Below, in pieces: positions 36,544-43,863 of a stretch of DNA of 64,000 nucleotides. The translations under genes and the position numbers were made by a program. The notes under the pieces were generated by a model. The model ran no database searches, was not told the origin of the DNA, and was given only the letters and a program-made list of their open reading frames with translations. Source of the DNA: Rhodopseudomonas pentothenatexigens (GTDB taxonomy: Bacteria > Pseudomonadota > Alphaproteobacteria > Rhizobiales > Xanthobacteraceae); contig NZ_UFQQ01000004.1 of assembly GCF_900218015.1 (NCBI RefSeq), positions 62,001 to 126,000 of the forward strand. The letters are read 5' to 3'. The first letter of the stretch is position 1, and each line of letters opens with the position of its first letter.

Positions 36544-36953
36544 GTCGTCGCCCGGCTCGTCCGGGCGATCTAGTATCCTAGAGCGTTGGACTATTGGGGA
36601 GGCCGCCGATGCCGCGGCAGTTCTACGTCTATATCCTGGCCAGTCGGATCGGCGGGACGATCTACGTCGGCGTCACCAATGATCTCGTCCGTCGCATATT
36701 CGAGCACAAATCCAAAGAGGTCGAGGGTTTCACGCTGCGCTACGGCGTCGATCGGCTGGTGTATTTCGAAGTGTACGACGATGTCGAGAATGCGATCCGG
36801 CGCGAGAAGCGGCTGAAGAAGTGGCCGCGCGAATGGAAGATCAGGCTGATCGAGGAGCACAATCCGGATTGGAATGATCTGTACCCGGAGATCGCCGGTC
36901 CGCCCTAAGCGGCGCTCTGGAATACTGGATCGCCCGCCTTCGCGGGCGATGAC
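36544..36953 (+). mobile_element. GIY-YIG nuclease gene inside one repeat unit (candidate autonomous element)
   Basis: This 410-bp unit has inverted arms of 42 bases (36544-36585) and 41 bases (36913-36953). Outside the hairpin loops, 31 of 35 positions match, and all four differences are transitions. Each arm folds by itself (CGCCCGG/CCGGGCG and CGCCCGC/GCGGGCG). The arms directly bracket a 99-codon GIY-YIG gene (23 bases before the ATG, 4 bases after the stop). Units without the gene flank it on both sides. The layout is that of a nuclease-coding element with non-autonomous derivatives; mobility is inferred and not shown. Confidence 0.7.
36609..36908 (+). CDS. GIY-YIG family endonuclease, small single-domain
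   Basis: This 99-residue protein is essentially one GIY-YIG domain. The motif appears as FYVYILAS and, after a short loop, [20 protein letters not shown], giving the two active-site tyrosines and the conserved Arg. Further conserved pieces are [20 protein letters not shown], the catalytic Glu region [11 protein letters not shown] and [13 protein letters not shown]. The ATG at 36609 has GGGAGG 7 bases upstream. No DNA-binding extension is present. Small proteins of this type are multi-copy in related genomes (from memory). Its placement between repeat arms suggests the arms are its substrate. Confidence 0.92.
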   Translation: MPRQFYVYILASRIGGTIYVGVTNDLVRRIFEHKSKEVEGFTLRYGVDRLVYFEVYDDVENAIRREKRLKKWPREWKIRLIEEHNPDWNDLYPEIAGPP

Positions 36954-36991
36954 GGTTGGGGATGTAGTGGCGCCGGCTTTCGTTCTCCCAC

Positions 36992-37093
36992 GTCGTCGCC
37001 CGGCTTGTCCGGGCGATCCAGTATGCCAGAGCATAGGAGGGGAGGTCGCGGCCTCTCTGGAATGCTGGTTCGCCCGCCTGCGCGGGCGATGAC
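36992..37093. repeat. Gene-less 102-bp double-palindrome unit C
   Basis: This unit has the same length and arm sequences as unit A (GTCGTCGCCCGGCTTGTCCG and TGCTGGTTCGCCCGCCTGCG to GATGAC). It follows the gene-bearing unit after a 38-base linker that matches the A-B linker at 29 of 38 positions. The spacer between arms differs from unit A, with transversions, so this is not a very recent duplicate. Confidence 0.88.
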
Positions 37094-37119
37094 GTCGTTA
37101 CTGGGGAGGGCGCGGTGCC

Positions 37120-37821
37120 TTACTTCGCGGGGCTCAGCGTCTTCAAAAACCCCGTCAGATCATCCGTCACATGGTCGACGTGGGCGGCGTCGCGGCCTTC
37201 GAGCTCCCAGTCTTCGCGAACCACCTCCTGGCTGCCGTCGGGCACCACCAAAACGGTGGTCATGCCGAGTTGGTGCGGCACGGTGAGGTTGCGGGCGAGG
37301 TCTTCGAACATCGCGGCGCGCGCCGGGTCGACGCCGTGGCGGTCGAGGAAGCGGCGGTAGGTCTGCGGCGCCGGCTTCGGTTCGAGCTCGGCCGCGACGA
37401 TGTCGAACACCGCCTCGAAATGATGGCCGATGCCGAGCCGCTCCAGCACCTTGCCGGCATGCGCGACCGAGCCGTTGGTCAGGATCAGCTTGCGTCCCGG
37501 AAGCCGCTGGATCGCGTCGCCCATCGCCGGGTTCGGCTCGAGCGGCGAATGGTCGATGGCGTGGACGTAAGCGAGATAATCGTCGGCGTGGACGCTGTGC
37601 TCGGTCATCATCCCTCGCATCGTGGTGCCGTAGCGCTTGTAGTAATCCTTCTGGATGCGGAAGGCTTCCTCCGCCGACACCTTCAGCCAATCGGCGACGA
37701 AGTCGCGGATGCGAACGTCGACCTGCTGCCACAGATTGAGGTGATGCGGATACAGCGTGTTGTCGAGGTCGAACACCCAGGTCTCGACGTGATCGAAGCC
37801 GCGTTTGCCGAGTTGCATCAT
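37120..37821 (-). CDS. HAD-superfamily pyrimidine 5'-nucleotidase
   Basis: This 233-residue HAD hydrolase belongs to the SDT1/PPN1-like pyrimidine nucleotidase group. Motif I is WVFDLDNTLYPHHLNLW, with the nucleophile and acid aspartates. Motif II is LILTNGSVAHAGKVLERLG, followed by the Lys in ELEPKPAPQTYRRF and motif IV around MFEDLARNL. It would dephosphorylate UMP/CMP or modified nucleotides. The start ATGATG overlaps the stop of the upstream DUF1036 gene. In this lineage it neighbours dapD and argB. Confidence 0.9.
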   Translation of the reverse strand: MMQLGKRGFDHVETWVFDLDNTLYPHHLNLWQQVDVRIRDFVADWLKVSAEEAFRIQKDYYKRYGTTMRGMMTEHSVHADDYLAYVHAIDHSPLEPNPAMGDAIQRLPGRKLILTNGSVAHAGKVLERLGIGHHFEAVFDIVAAELEPKPAPQTYRRFLDRHGVDPARAAMFEDLARNLTVPHQLGMTTVLVVPDGSQEVVREDWELEGRDAAHVDHVTDDLTGFLKTLSPAK

Positions 37822-38816
37822 GGTGCCGTGAACCTGAGGGGCTTGCCGTCGGAAAGATCGACCGCGGCGAAGCCGGTGGCGGCGAGGCCGCGGCCGGCGC
37901 AGTCGCCCTGTTCGCCGATCTCGAATCTGCTGTCGCGCGTGCACAGCGCGGTGCCGCCGCCCCAGTTCAGTGCGCGGCCCTTGATGCTGACCGGGCGGCC
38001 GTTGCCGTCGACCGCTTCGGCGAAGCTGAACACCCGCTTCGGCTGCGCGCCGAGGTCTGGACGCAGGCACTGGCCGGGCGCGACGCCGTACCAGCCGCGG
38101 CTGGTGATCGTCCTGCCATCGTCCTCGCCGACCGCCGCCATGATCTTGTACTTGGTGTCGTTGCACCAGGTCAGGCCGCTTCCGGTCGGCTGCTGCACCG
38201 CCTTGATCATGACGTCGAAGAAATCCGGCGCGTCGACGATCTCCGGCTTCAGCCCGCGGCTCTTCAGGAAGGCGGACAGCGCGGCCTGGGTCTTGGGGCC
38301 GTCGACGCCGTCGATCGGCGAGGCGTCGTAGCCGGCGATCAGCAGCAGCCGCTGGATCGCGGCGAGCTTGGCCTGCTCGTCGTCGTAGCCGGAATCCTCG
38401 GCCAGATACGCGATCTTGTTGCCGTCCTCGGTGTCGGTGGGCTTGATCTCGGTGAAGGCGGCCGGCGTCTGGTTGCCGCGGCACTGCCGCGCCGCGGCGA
38501 TGACGAAATTGTCGTCGGCGACGCACAGCCGGTCGGTGCCGTTCTGCGGCAGCGGCGAGGCGCCGTACAGCGGCAGCACCCGGGCGTTCAGCATGATGCG
38601 GTCGGCGTTCAGCGCACCCTGCACCACGACGCGGCATTGCGCCGGATCGATTCGCAGCCAGCCCCGCGTTGCCGTGGCGCCGCTCGAATCCACCCCGATC
38701 GCCGTCTCGACCACGTAGCTCATGCGGTTGCACAGCTTGAGGTCGGCGTGAGCCGCGGAGGTGAGGGAGAGAGTGGTGACGATGGTGGCGAGGGCGCGCG
38801 ATCTCCACCCCGTCAT
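37818..38816 (-). CDS. Exported DUF1036 protein with peptidoglycan-binding-like segment
   Basis: This 332-residue protein has a signal peptide (SRALATIVTTLSLTSAAHA). Two DUF1036-like modules follow: LCNRMSYVVETAIGVDSSGA with GWLRIDPAQCRVVVQGAL, and WCNDTKYKIMAAVGEDDGRT with GWYGVAPGQCLRP. The segment between them resembles a peptidoglycan-binding helix bundle (IQRLLLIAGYDASPIDGVDG PKTQAALSAF, given in two parts). Paired cysteines suggest disulfides in the periplasm. The only good start codons lie within a palindromic repeat (ATG at 38816, alternatively 38837). It overlaps the nucleotidase gene. Confidence 0.8.
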   Translation of the reverse strand: MTGWRSRALATIVTTLSLTSAAHADLKLCNRMSYVVETAIGVDSSGATATRGWLRIDPAQCRVVVQGALNADRIMLNARVLPLYGASPLPQNGTDRLCVADDNFVIAAARQCRGNQTPAAFTEIKPTDTEDGNKIAYLAEDSGYDDEQAKLAAIQRLLLIAGYDASPIDGVDGPKTQAALSAFLKSRGLKPEIVDAPDFFDVMIKAVQQPTGSGLTWCNDTKYKIMAAVGEDDGRTITSRGWYGVAPGQCLRPDLGAQPKRVFSFAEAVDGNGRPVSIKGRALNWGGGTALCTRDSRFEIGEQGDCAGRGLAATGFAAVDLSDGKPLRFTAP

Positions 38817-38899
38817 GCCCGGCCTTGTGCCGGGCATCCACGTCTTGCTGAGGAAGCCCCCGGAAAGACGTGGATGGCCGGGACGAGCCCGGCCATGAC
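38812..38899. repeat. Palindromic repeat, ATCCACGTCTT family, overlapping a gene start
   Basis: This 88-bp inverted repeat has arms GTCATGCCCGGCCTTGTGCC to ATCCACGTCTT, and AGACGTGGATGGCCGGGACG to CATGAC. It has the same layout as the CCAGTAT family with different inner words. On the minus strand its final ATGAC provides the likely start codon of the DUF1036 gene, so the element reaches into coding sequence. It fills nearly all of the space between argB and that gene. Confidence 0.83.
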
Positions 38900-38923
38900 G
38901 GATGTTGTCGCCGCCGCCTCGCA

Positions 38924-39820
38924 TCACTTGTGGATCAGCGTGCCGGTGCCCTGGTTGGTGAACAGTTCGAGCAGCACCGCGTGCGGGACCTTGCCGTCGA
39001 GGATGACGACGCCTTCGACGCCCTGTTCGAGCGCGTAGATGCAGGTCTCGACCTTGGGGATCATGCCGCCCGAGATGGTGCCGTCGGCGATCAGCTTGCG
39101 GGCGTCCTTGATCGACAGTTCGGGGATCAGCTTCTTGTTCTGATCCAGCACGCCGGGCACGTCGGTCAGCAGCAGCAGGCGCTTGGCCCGCAGCGCGCCG
39201 GCGACCGCACCGGCGAAGGTGTCGGCATTGACGTTGAAGGTCTGACCCGAGGCCGAGGTCGCCAGCGGCGCCAGCACCGGGATCAGCTCGTGGCCGATCA
39301 ACTGGTTGAGCAGGGTCAGGTCGACCTTCTCGGGCTCGCCGACGAAACCCAGATCGATCACTTCCTCGATCCGCGAATCCGGATCGACCATGGTGCGGGT
39401 CGCCTTGGTGGCGGACACCATGTTGCCGTCCTTGCCGCACAGCCCGACCGCCTTGCCGCCGGCCTCGTTGATGTAGCCGACCAGCTGTTTGTTGATCGAA
39501 CCGGCCAGCACCATCTCGACGATCTCGATGGTGGCGGCGTCGGTGATGCGCAGACCGGCGGCGAATTCCGACTTGATGCCGAGGCGCTTGAGCATCTGGG
39601 CGATCTGCGGGCCGCCGCCGTGCACCACCACCGGGTTCACCGCGGTCTGCTCCAGCAGCACGATGTCGCGGGCGAACGCCTTGGCGGTGTCCTCGGCGCC
39701 CATGGCGTGGCCGCCGTACTTGATGACGATGGTTTCTTCGTCGTAGCGCTGCATGTGCGGCAGCGCCTCGGACAGAATCCGGGCCTGATCGAGCGGGCTG
39801 ATGACGGGCACGTCGGTCAT
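38924..39820 (-). CDS. argB: Acetylglutamate kinase
   Basis: ArgB phosphorylates N-acetylglutamate in arginine synthesis, and in many bacteria is controlled by PII protein, the target of GlnD (also in this window). The 298-residue protein has [20 protein letters not shown], the acetylglutamate-binding FAAGLRITD and [16 protein letters not shown], and [11 protein letters not shown]. Length and motifs are those of arginine-sensitive ArgB. Confidence 0.97.
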   Translation of the reverse strand: MTDVPVISPLDQARILSEALPHMQRYDEETIVIKYGGHAMGAEDTAKAFARDIVLLEQTAVNPVVVHGGGPQIAQMLKRLGIKSEFAAGLRITDAATIEIVEMVLAGSINKQLVGYINEAGGKAVGLCGKDGNMVSATKATRTMVDPDSRIEEVIDLGFVGEPEKVDLTLLNQLIGHELIPVLAPLATSASGQTFNVNADTFAGAVAGALRAKRLLLLTDVPGVLDQNKKLIPELSIKDARKLIADGTISGGMIPKVETCIYALEQGVEGVVILDGKVPHAVLLELFTNQGTGTLIHK

Positions 39821-39933
39821 GAAGCGGTCTTTCGAGCTGAAGGGACGGTCTGGACGGGCGATTCCGGGGCCGTTGCGGCGGGACAGATCGCTAGCATTTC
39901 GGCGCGGCCGATCCTAGAGGCCGCGGCTGCGGG

Positions 39934-40308
39934 TCAGGACCGGCGTCGCGGCCACAGCGCGGCGACGGTCAGCAGCAGCCAGCTCCCGATCAGGATCGAG
40001 CCGCCGGTCGGCGCCGCCATCGGAAACAGGCTGTGACTGGTGAACTGGCGCAGCGACAGGTCGCCGGCGAACAGCGCCGTGCCGAACACGAAGCCGAAGA
40101 TCGCCGCCAGTCCCGGAATCCGGTGGGCGATGCCGCGCTCCACCAGCAACACCGCGGCGGCGATCGCGCAGGCGTGAAACAGCAGCATCGACGACGCCGG
40201 ACCGAGCCGGCCGGCGTCCGGCACATGGGCGGCCGCGGCGGCGAGCGCCACACCCGCGGCCCCGTACAGGCCGGCGATTACGATCAGGAGGCGCAGGGCG
40301 GCTGCCAT
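39934..40308 (-). CDS. DUF423 family membrane protein
   Basis: This 124-residue protein has four hydrophobic helices. The sequence LYGAAGVALAAAAAHVPDAG and the late FGFVFGTALFAGDLSLRQF with PTGGSILIGSWLLL match DUF423 (YgdD-like). The function is unknown. Its ATG overlaps the stop of engB by one base (TGATG), so translation is probably coupled. Confidence 0.88.
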   Translation of the reverse strand: MAAALRLLIVIAGLYGAAGVALAAAAAHVPDAGRLGPASSMLLFHACAIAAAVLLVERGIAHRIPGLAAIFGFVFGTALFAGDLSLRQFTSHSLFPMAAPTGGSILIGSWLLLTVAALWPRRRS

Positions 40309-40958
40309 CAGCGGCGCTCGTCGAGCAGGCGGATCATCGCGGCGCGCAGTTCCGGCATCCCGGCGCCGGTGCGCGAAGAGGTGGTCAGTACCTCCGGAAA
40401 CGCGGCCGGGTGCCTGGCCAGCGCCGCGACCGTCGCGGTCACCCGCTCGGCGAGCTCGGCGGCTTTGACCTGGTCGGCCTTGGTCAGCACGATCTGGTAG
40501 CTGACGGCGGCCTTGTCGAGCGTCTTCAGGATATCGAGGTCGACGTCCTTCAGTCCATGGCGGCCGTCGATCAGCACATAGACCCGCGCCAGCGTGGCGC
40601 GGCCCTGCAGGAAATGATGGATCAGCGAGGTCCAGGACGCGACCTTGGCCTTCGACGCTGCAGCATAGCCGTAGCCCGGCATATCGACCAGCCGCAGCCC
40701 GGCATTGGGCGGACCTTCGAAGAAGATCAGTTCCTGGGTCCGGCCCGGCGTATGGGAGGTGCGGGCCAGTGCGTTGCGCCCGGTCAGCGCGTTGATCAGG
40801 CTGGACTTGCCGACATTCGATCGGCCCGCGAAGGCGATTTCGACGCTGCCCATCGGCGGCAGCGTTTCGATCGACGGCGACGCCCAGATGAAATGCCAGT
40901 CGCCGGCAAACATCTTGCGACCGCGTTCGATCAGGTCCGGGTCGATGGTGTCGGTCAT
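40308..40958 (-). CDS. engB: Ribosome biogenesis GTPase EngB/YihA
   Basis: EngB is an essential small GTPase in large-subunit assembly. The 216-residue protein has a P-loop (FAGRSNVGKSSLINALTG), switch region TSHTPGRTQELIFF, DMPGYGYA, and TKADQVK (G4). The start at 40958 excludes upstream in-frame repeat DNA. The yidC-engB order on the minus strand is conserved in alphaproteobacteria; a repeat separates the two here. Confidence 0.95.
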   Translation of the reverse strand: MTDTIDPDLIERGRKMFAGDWHFIWASPSIETLPPMGSVEIAFAGRSNVGKSSLINALTGRNALARTSHTPGRTQELIFFEGPPNAGLRLVDMPGYGYAAASKAKVASWTSLIHHFLQGRATLARVYVLIDGRHGLKDVDLDILKTLDKAAVSYQIVLTKADQVKAAELAERVTATVAALARHPAAFPEVLTTSSRTGAGMPELRAAMIRLLDERR

Positions 40959-41002
40959 CGGGCTAACGTTCGAGAGAGACCCGGCCGCGCCCCAGGCACG
41001 GC

Positions 41003-41106
41003 CGTCATTCCGGGGCGCGCGCCCTTGCGCGCGAACCCGGAATCTCTGTGCGCAACAACCTCTGGATTCCGGGTCTGCCCGCATTCGGCGCGCATCCCGG
41101 AATGAC
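41003..41106. repeat. Palindromic repeat, ATTCCGGG family
   Basis: This 104-bp element lies in the yidC-engB gap. Its arms are GTCATTCCGGGGCGCGCGCC to CCCGGAATCTCTG, and CTGGATTCCGGGTCTGCCCG to CCCGGAATGAC, each foldable. It is related to the element at 7849. As it lies within an apparent yidC-engB transcription unit, it may alter downstream expression or RNA stability. Confidence 0.8.
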
Positions 41107-41112
41107 AGGAGG

Positions 41113-42987
41113 TCACGTCGCCTTGTTCTTCTTGGCGAAGCTCGATCTGAGATTGTCCCACAGTTCGACCTTCACGCCGTTGCGGCGCATGATGTAGGCC
41201 TGCTGAATCACCGACAGCAGGTTGTTCCAGGCCCAGTAGATCACCAGACCAGCCGGGAAGTGCGCCAGCATGAAGGTGAAGATCACCGGCATCCAGGCGA
41301 AGATCATCTGCTGGGTCGGATCCGGCGGCTGCGGATTGAGCTTCATCTGGAACCACATGGTGAAGCCCATCACCAGCGGCCAGGCGCCGAGCACCAGATA
41401 CTGGCCGAGCACCGGGATCGCGGTCGGATCGTACGGGATCAAGCCGAACAGGTTGAACAGATTGGTCGGATCCGCCGCCGACAGGTCGTGAATCCAGCCG
41501 AAGAACGGCGCGTGCCGCATTTCGATGGTGACGAACAGCACTTTGTACAGCGAGAAGAACACCGGGATCTGCAGCAGGATCGGAAGACAGCCGGCGACCG
41601 GATTGATCTTCTCCTTGCGGTAGATCTCCATCATCTCCTGCTGCTGCTTCGTCTTGTCGTCCGGGTGGCGCTCCTTGAGCGCGGCCAGCTGCGGCTGGAT
41701 CGCCTTCATCTTCGCCATCGAGGCGTAGGACTTGTTGGCGAGCGGCAGGAAGATCAGCTTGACCAGCACCGTCACCAGCAGAATCGCGACGCCGAAATTC
41801 CCCACCAGATGGAAGAAGAAGTCGAGGCCCAGGAACATCGGCTTGGTGATGAAGTAGAACCAGCCCCAGTCGATCAGCAGGTCGAAATGGTTCAGCCCGA
41901 GCTGCCGGTCGTAGCCGCCGAGCCCGGCGAACGGGAAGTTGATGCCGACCACGCGCGCTTCCTTGGCGCCGGCGAACAACCGGGCGCTGGCAGTGGCGGT
42001 GCCGCCGATCGGGACCGTGCGGGCGTCTTCGAGATAATCGGTCTGGTAGGTGGTGATGTTGCCGGTCTTGTTGGCCGAGAAACGTGCCTGAAGCTGCGCG
42101 TTGGTGTCGGGCAGCAGCGCCGAGGCCCAGTATTTGTCGGTGATGCCGAGCCAGCCGTTGGTCGCCTTGAAGCCGACCGACTTCGCCTCGTCGATCTTGC
42201 TGTAGCTGTATTCCTGCAGGCCGTGCTCGCCGAGATAGCCGATCAGGCCTTCGTGCAGGATGTAGTAGCCTTCGACGTGCGGGGTGCCGTGGCGCGAGAT
42301 CAGCGCAAACGGATACAGCGTCACCGGCGCGCCGCCGGTATTGGTGACGTCGTCCTTGACGGTGAACAGATAACGGTCGTCGACGGCGATCTGGCGCCGG
42401 AAGGTCAGGCCCTCGCCGTTGTCCCATTTCAGCGTGACGGGATTGGTCGGGGTCAGCGCGCCCGAGCCTTCCTGTTCCCACACCGTGTTGTGGTCCGGCA
42501 GCTTGACGTTGGCGCCGGCGGCGCCGACCCAGCCGAATTCGGCGTAGTAGGGCTTGGCGCTGCCCGACGGCGAGAACAGTTCGATCGGCGGCGATTTCGG
42601 ATCGACCGTCTCGCGATACTGCGTCAGCGCCAGATCGTCGATCCGCGCGCCCTTGAGCGCGATCGAACCGGACAGCCGTGGCGTCTCGACCTTGATCCGG
42701 GGCGCGGCGGCGAGTGCCGCTTCGCGGCTGATCACCGGAGCGGCAGCGGTGTTCGGCTTGGCGGGGGACGGTGCGCCCGGGGCCGCCGGGGCGCCTGGAG
42801 CGGGCGCCGCCGATGGAGTCGTCGCCGAAGGCGAGGCGCCAGGAGTCGTGGTCTGGGCCTGCTGCTGTTGCGCCTGCTGGGCGGCGCGCTGCTTCTCCAT
42901 CTGCGGGATGTTGAAGAAGTACTGCCAGCCGAGCAGCACGAGGCCCGACAGAACGACGGCGAGGATGGTGTTGCGGTTGTCGGACAT
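41113..42987 (-). CDS. yidC: Membrane protein insertase YidC
   Basis: YidC inserts and folds inner-membrane proteins alone or with Sec. The 624-residue protein has an N-terminal anchor (AVVLSGLVLLGWQYFFNI), an Ala/Pro/Thr-rich linker, a large periplasmic domain (about 75-355) and the conserved five-helix C-terminal core. The core includes FFHLVGNFGVAILLVTVLVK, KMKAIQPQLAALKERHPDD and GCLPILLQIPVFFSLYKVLF. It ends in a basic tail (SSFAKKNKAT). It follows rnpA by 12 bases; the usual yidD is absent between them. Confidence 0.96.
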   Translation of the reverse strand: MSDNRNTILAVVLSGLVLLGWQYFFNIPQMEKQRAAQQAQQQQAQTTTPGASPSATTPSAAPAPGAPAAPGAPSPAKPNTAAAPVISREAALAAAPRIKVETPRLSGSIALKGARIDDLALTQYRETVDPKSPPIELFSPSGSAKPYYAEFGWVGAAGANVKLPDHNTVWEQEGSGALTPTNPVTLKWDNGEGLTFRRQIAVDDRYLFTVKDDVTNTGGAPVTLYPFALISRHGTPHVEGYYILHEGLIGYLGEHGLQEYSYSKIDEAKSVGFKATNGWLGITDKYWASALLPDTNAQLQARFSANKTGNITTYQTDYLEDARTVPIGGTATASARLFAGAKEARVVGINFPFAGLGGYDRQLGLNHFDLLIDWGWFYFITKPMFLGLDFFFHLVGNFGVAILLVTVLVKLIFLPLANKSYASMAKMKAIQPQLAALKERHPDDKTKQQQEMMEIYRKEKINPVAGCLPILLQIPVFFSLYKVLFVTIEMRHAPFFGWIHDLSAADPTNLFNLFGLIPYDPTAIPVLGQYLVLGAWPLVMGFTMWFQMKLNPQPPDPTQQMIFAWMPVIFTFMLAHFPAGLVIYWAWNNLLSVIQQAYIMRRNGVKVELWDNLRSSFAKKNKAT

Positions 42988-42999
42988 CGTCGGGTCTCG

Positions 43000-43344
43000 T
43001 CACTCACGCGGGTTGGGCGATCGCCGCGCCAGACGCTCGAGCGCGGTGCGCAGATCGCCGAGCATGACGGCAAAGTCGCGGCTCAGCGCCGCGCGGCGTC
43101 CGATCAGCACATAGTCGCTGTGCGGCAGCAGAAAACCGCGATCCGTCCGCTTCACCAATTCGCGCAGTCTGCGGCGAATTCGATTGCGTTCGGTCGCGGT
43201 GCCGATTTTCTTTGTCACGGTGAAGCCGACCCGGATCGGACCTTGGTCCTCGCGGCGCCGGCTCTGCAGCACGAAGGCAGCTCCGTTGATCCGCGGCCCA
43301 CCGGCAACGGCGATGAAATCCGCCCGCTGCCGTAACCGCTCCAT
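43000..43344 (-). CDS. rnpA: Ribonuclease P protein component
   Basis: RnpA is the protein subunit of RNase P, which matures tRNA 5' ends. The 114-residue basic protein starts MERLRQRADFIAVAGG, and has the RNR motif region TKKIGTATERNRIRRRLREL with a conserved phenylalanine nearby (RVGFTVTKKIG). The ATG at 43344 is chosen over the adjacent TTG. It lies between rpmH and yidC, the classic gene order. Confidence 0.95.
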   Translation of the reverse strand: MERLRQRADFIAVAGGPRINGAAFVLQSRRREDQGPIRVGFTVTKKIGTATERNRIRRRLRELVKRTDRGFLLPHSDYVLIGRRAALSRDFAVMLGDLRTALERLARRSPNPRE

Positions 43345-43367
43345 CAACGGATCTCGGGCAAGCCCAC

Positions 43368-43502
43368 TCAGGCGCTCAGGCGCTTGCGTCCGCGGGCGCG
43401 GCGCGCCGCCAGCACCTTGCGGCCACCGGCGGTGGCGAGACGGGCACGAAAGCCGTGACGGCGCTTGCGCACCAGTTTGCTGGGTTGATAAGTCCGCTTC
43501 AC
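43368..43502 (-). CDS. rpmH: 50S ribosomal protein L34
   Basis: This 44-residue protein reads [18 protein letters not shown], followed by [20 protein letters not shown] and RKRLSA, a canonical L34. It starts with GTG at 43502, with GGAGAACGACCC upstream as the ribosome-binding site. It stops 23 bases before the rnpA start and leads the rpmH-rnpA-yidC unit. Confidence 0.97.
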   Translation of the reverse strand: MKRTYQPSKLVRKRRHGFRARLATAGGRKVLAARRARGRKRLSA

Positions 43503-43863
43503 GGGTCGTTCTCCGCTGCCGGGTCAGTTATTCATAAGTTGGTGGGTAAGCCCGGAGATGTCGGCTCAGTGCTGAGCCGATGCAGCCCAAAAATGAACCG
43601 CCCCGGGCAGAGCCGGGCCATCGCGGACAGTTGGCGCGGCTTATACGGGAGCGTCCTGGCTTCGTCAATTGCGCCCGCGCCCGCTTCAGCCGTGCCAGAA
43701 GCGCACGCCGCAACGCACCTGACCGCGCGCGGCCAATGTGCAGATCACGCATGAGAAAACGGTAATTTGACCTGGTTCTGGCAAAAGAGCATCTTGACAT
43801 TAGATATCGTCGCGAATCCGGCACGGTGCGACCGGCGAGGCGCAGGGCCGAAAGCGAGGTGCG
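43503..43863. other. rpmH / sensor-kinase divergent intergenic region (361 nt)
   Basis: No supported gene is seen. The rpmH side has the GGAGA ribosome-binding site at about 43510-43514 (minus strand). The kinase side holds an AT-richer stretch with TTGACA near 43795, but no matching -10 at normal spacing. No DnaA-box cluster was seen, so this is not an obvious origin despite the rpmH-rnpA context. Confidence 0.45.

Noticed and set aside
36390-37100. CRISPR array
   Set aside because: Repeats recur at regular spacing, but each unit is a pair of inverted hairpins of about 102 bp with homologous linkers rather than unique spacers, and no cas gene is near.
43503-43863. Replication origin next to rpmH-rnpA
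   Set aside because: No dnaA gene and no cluster of DnaA boxes were seen. In alphaproteobacteria this gene order is not tied to oriC.
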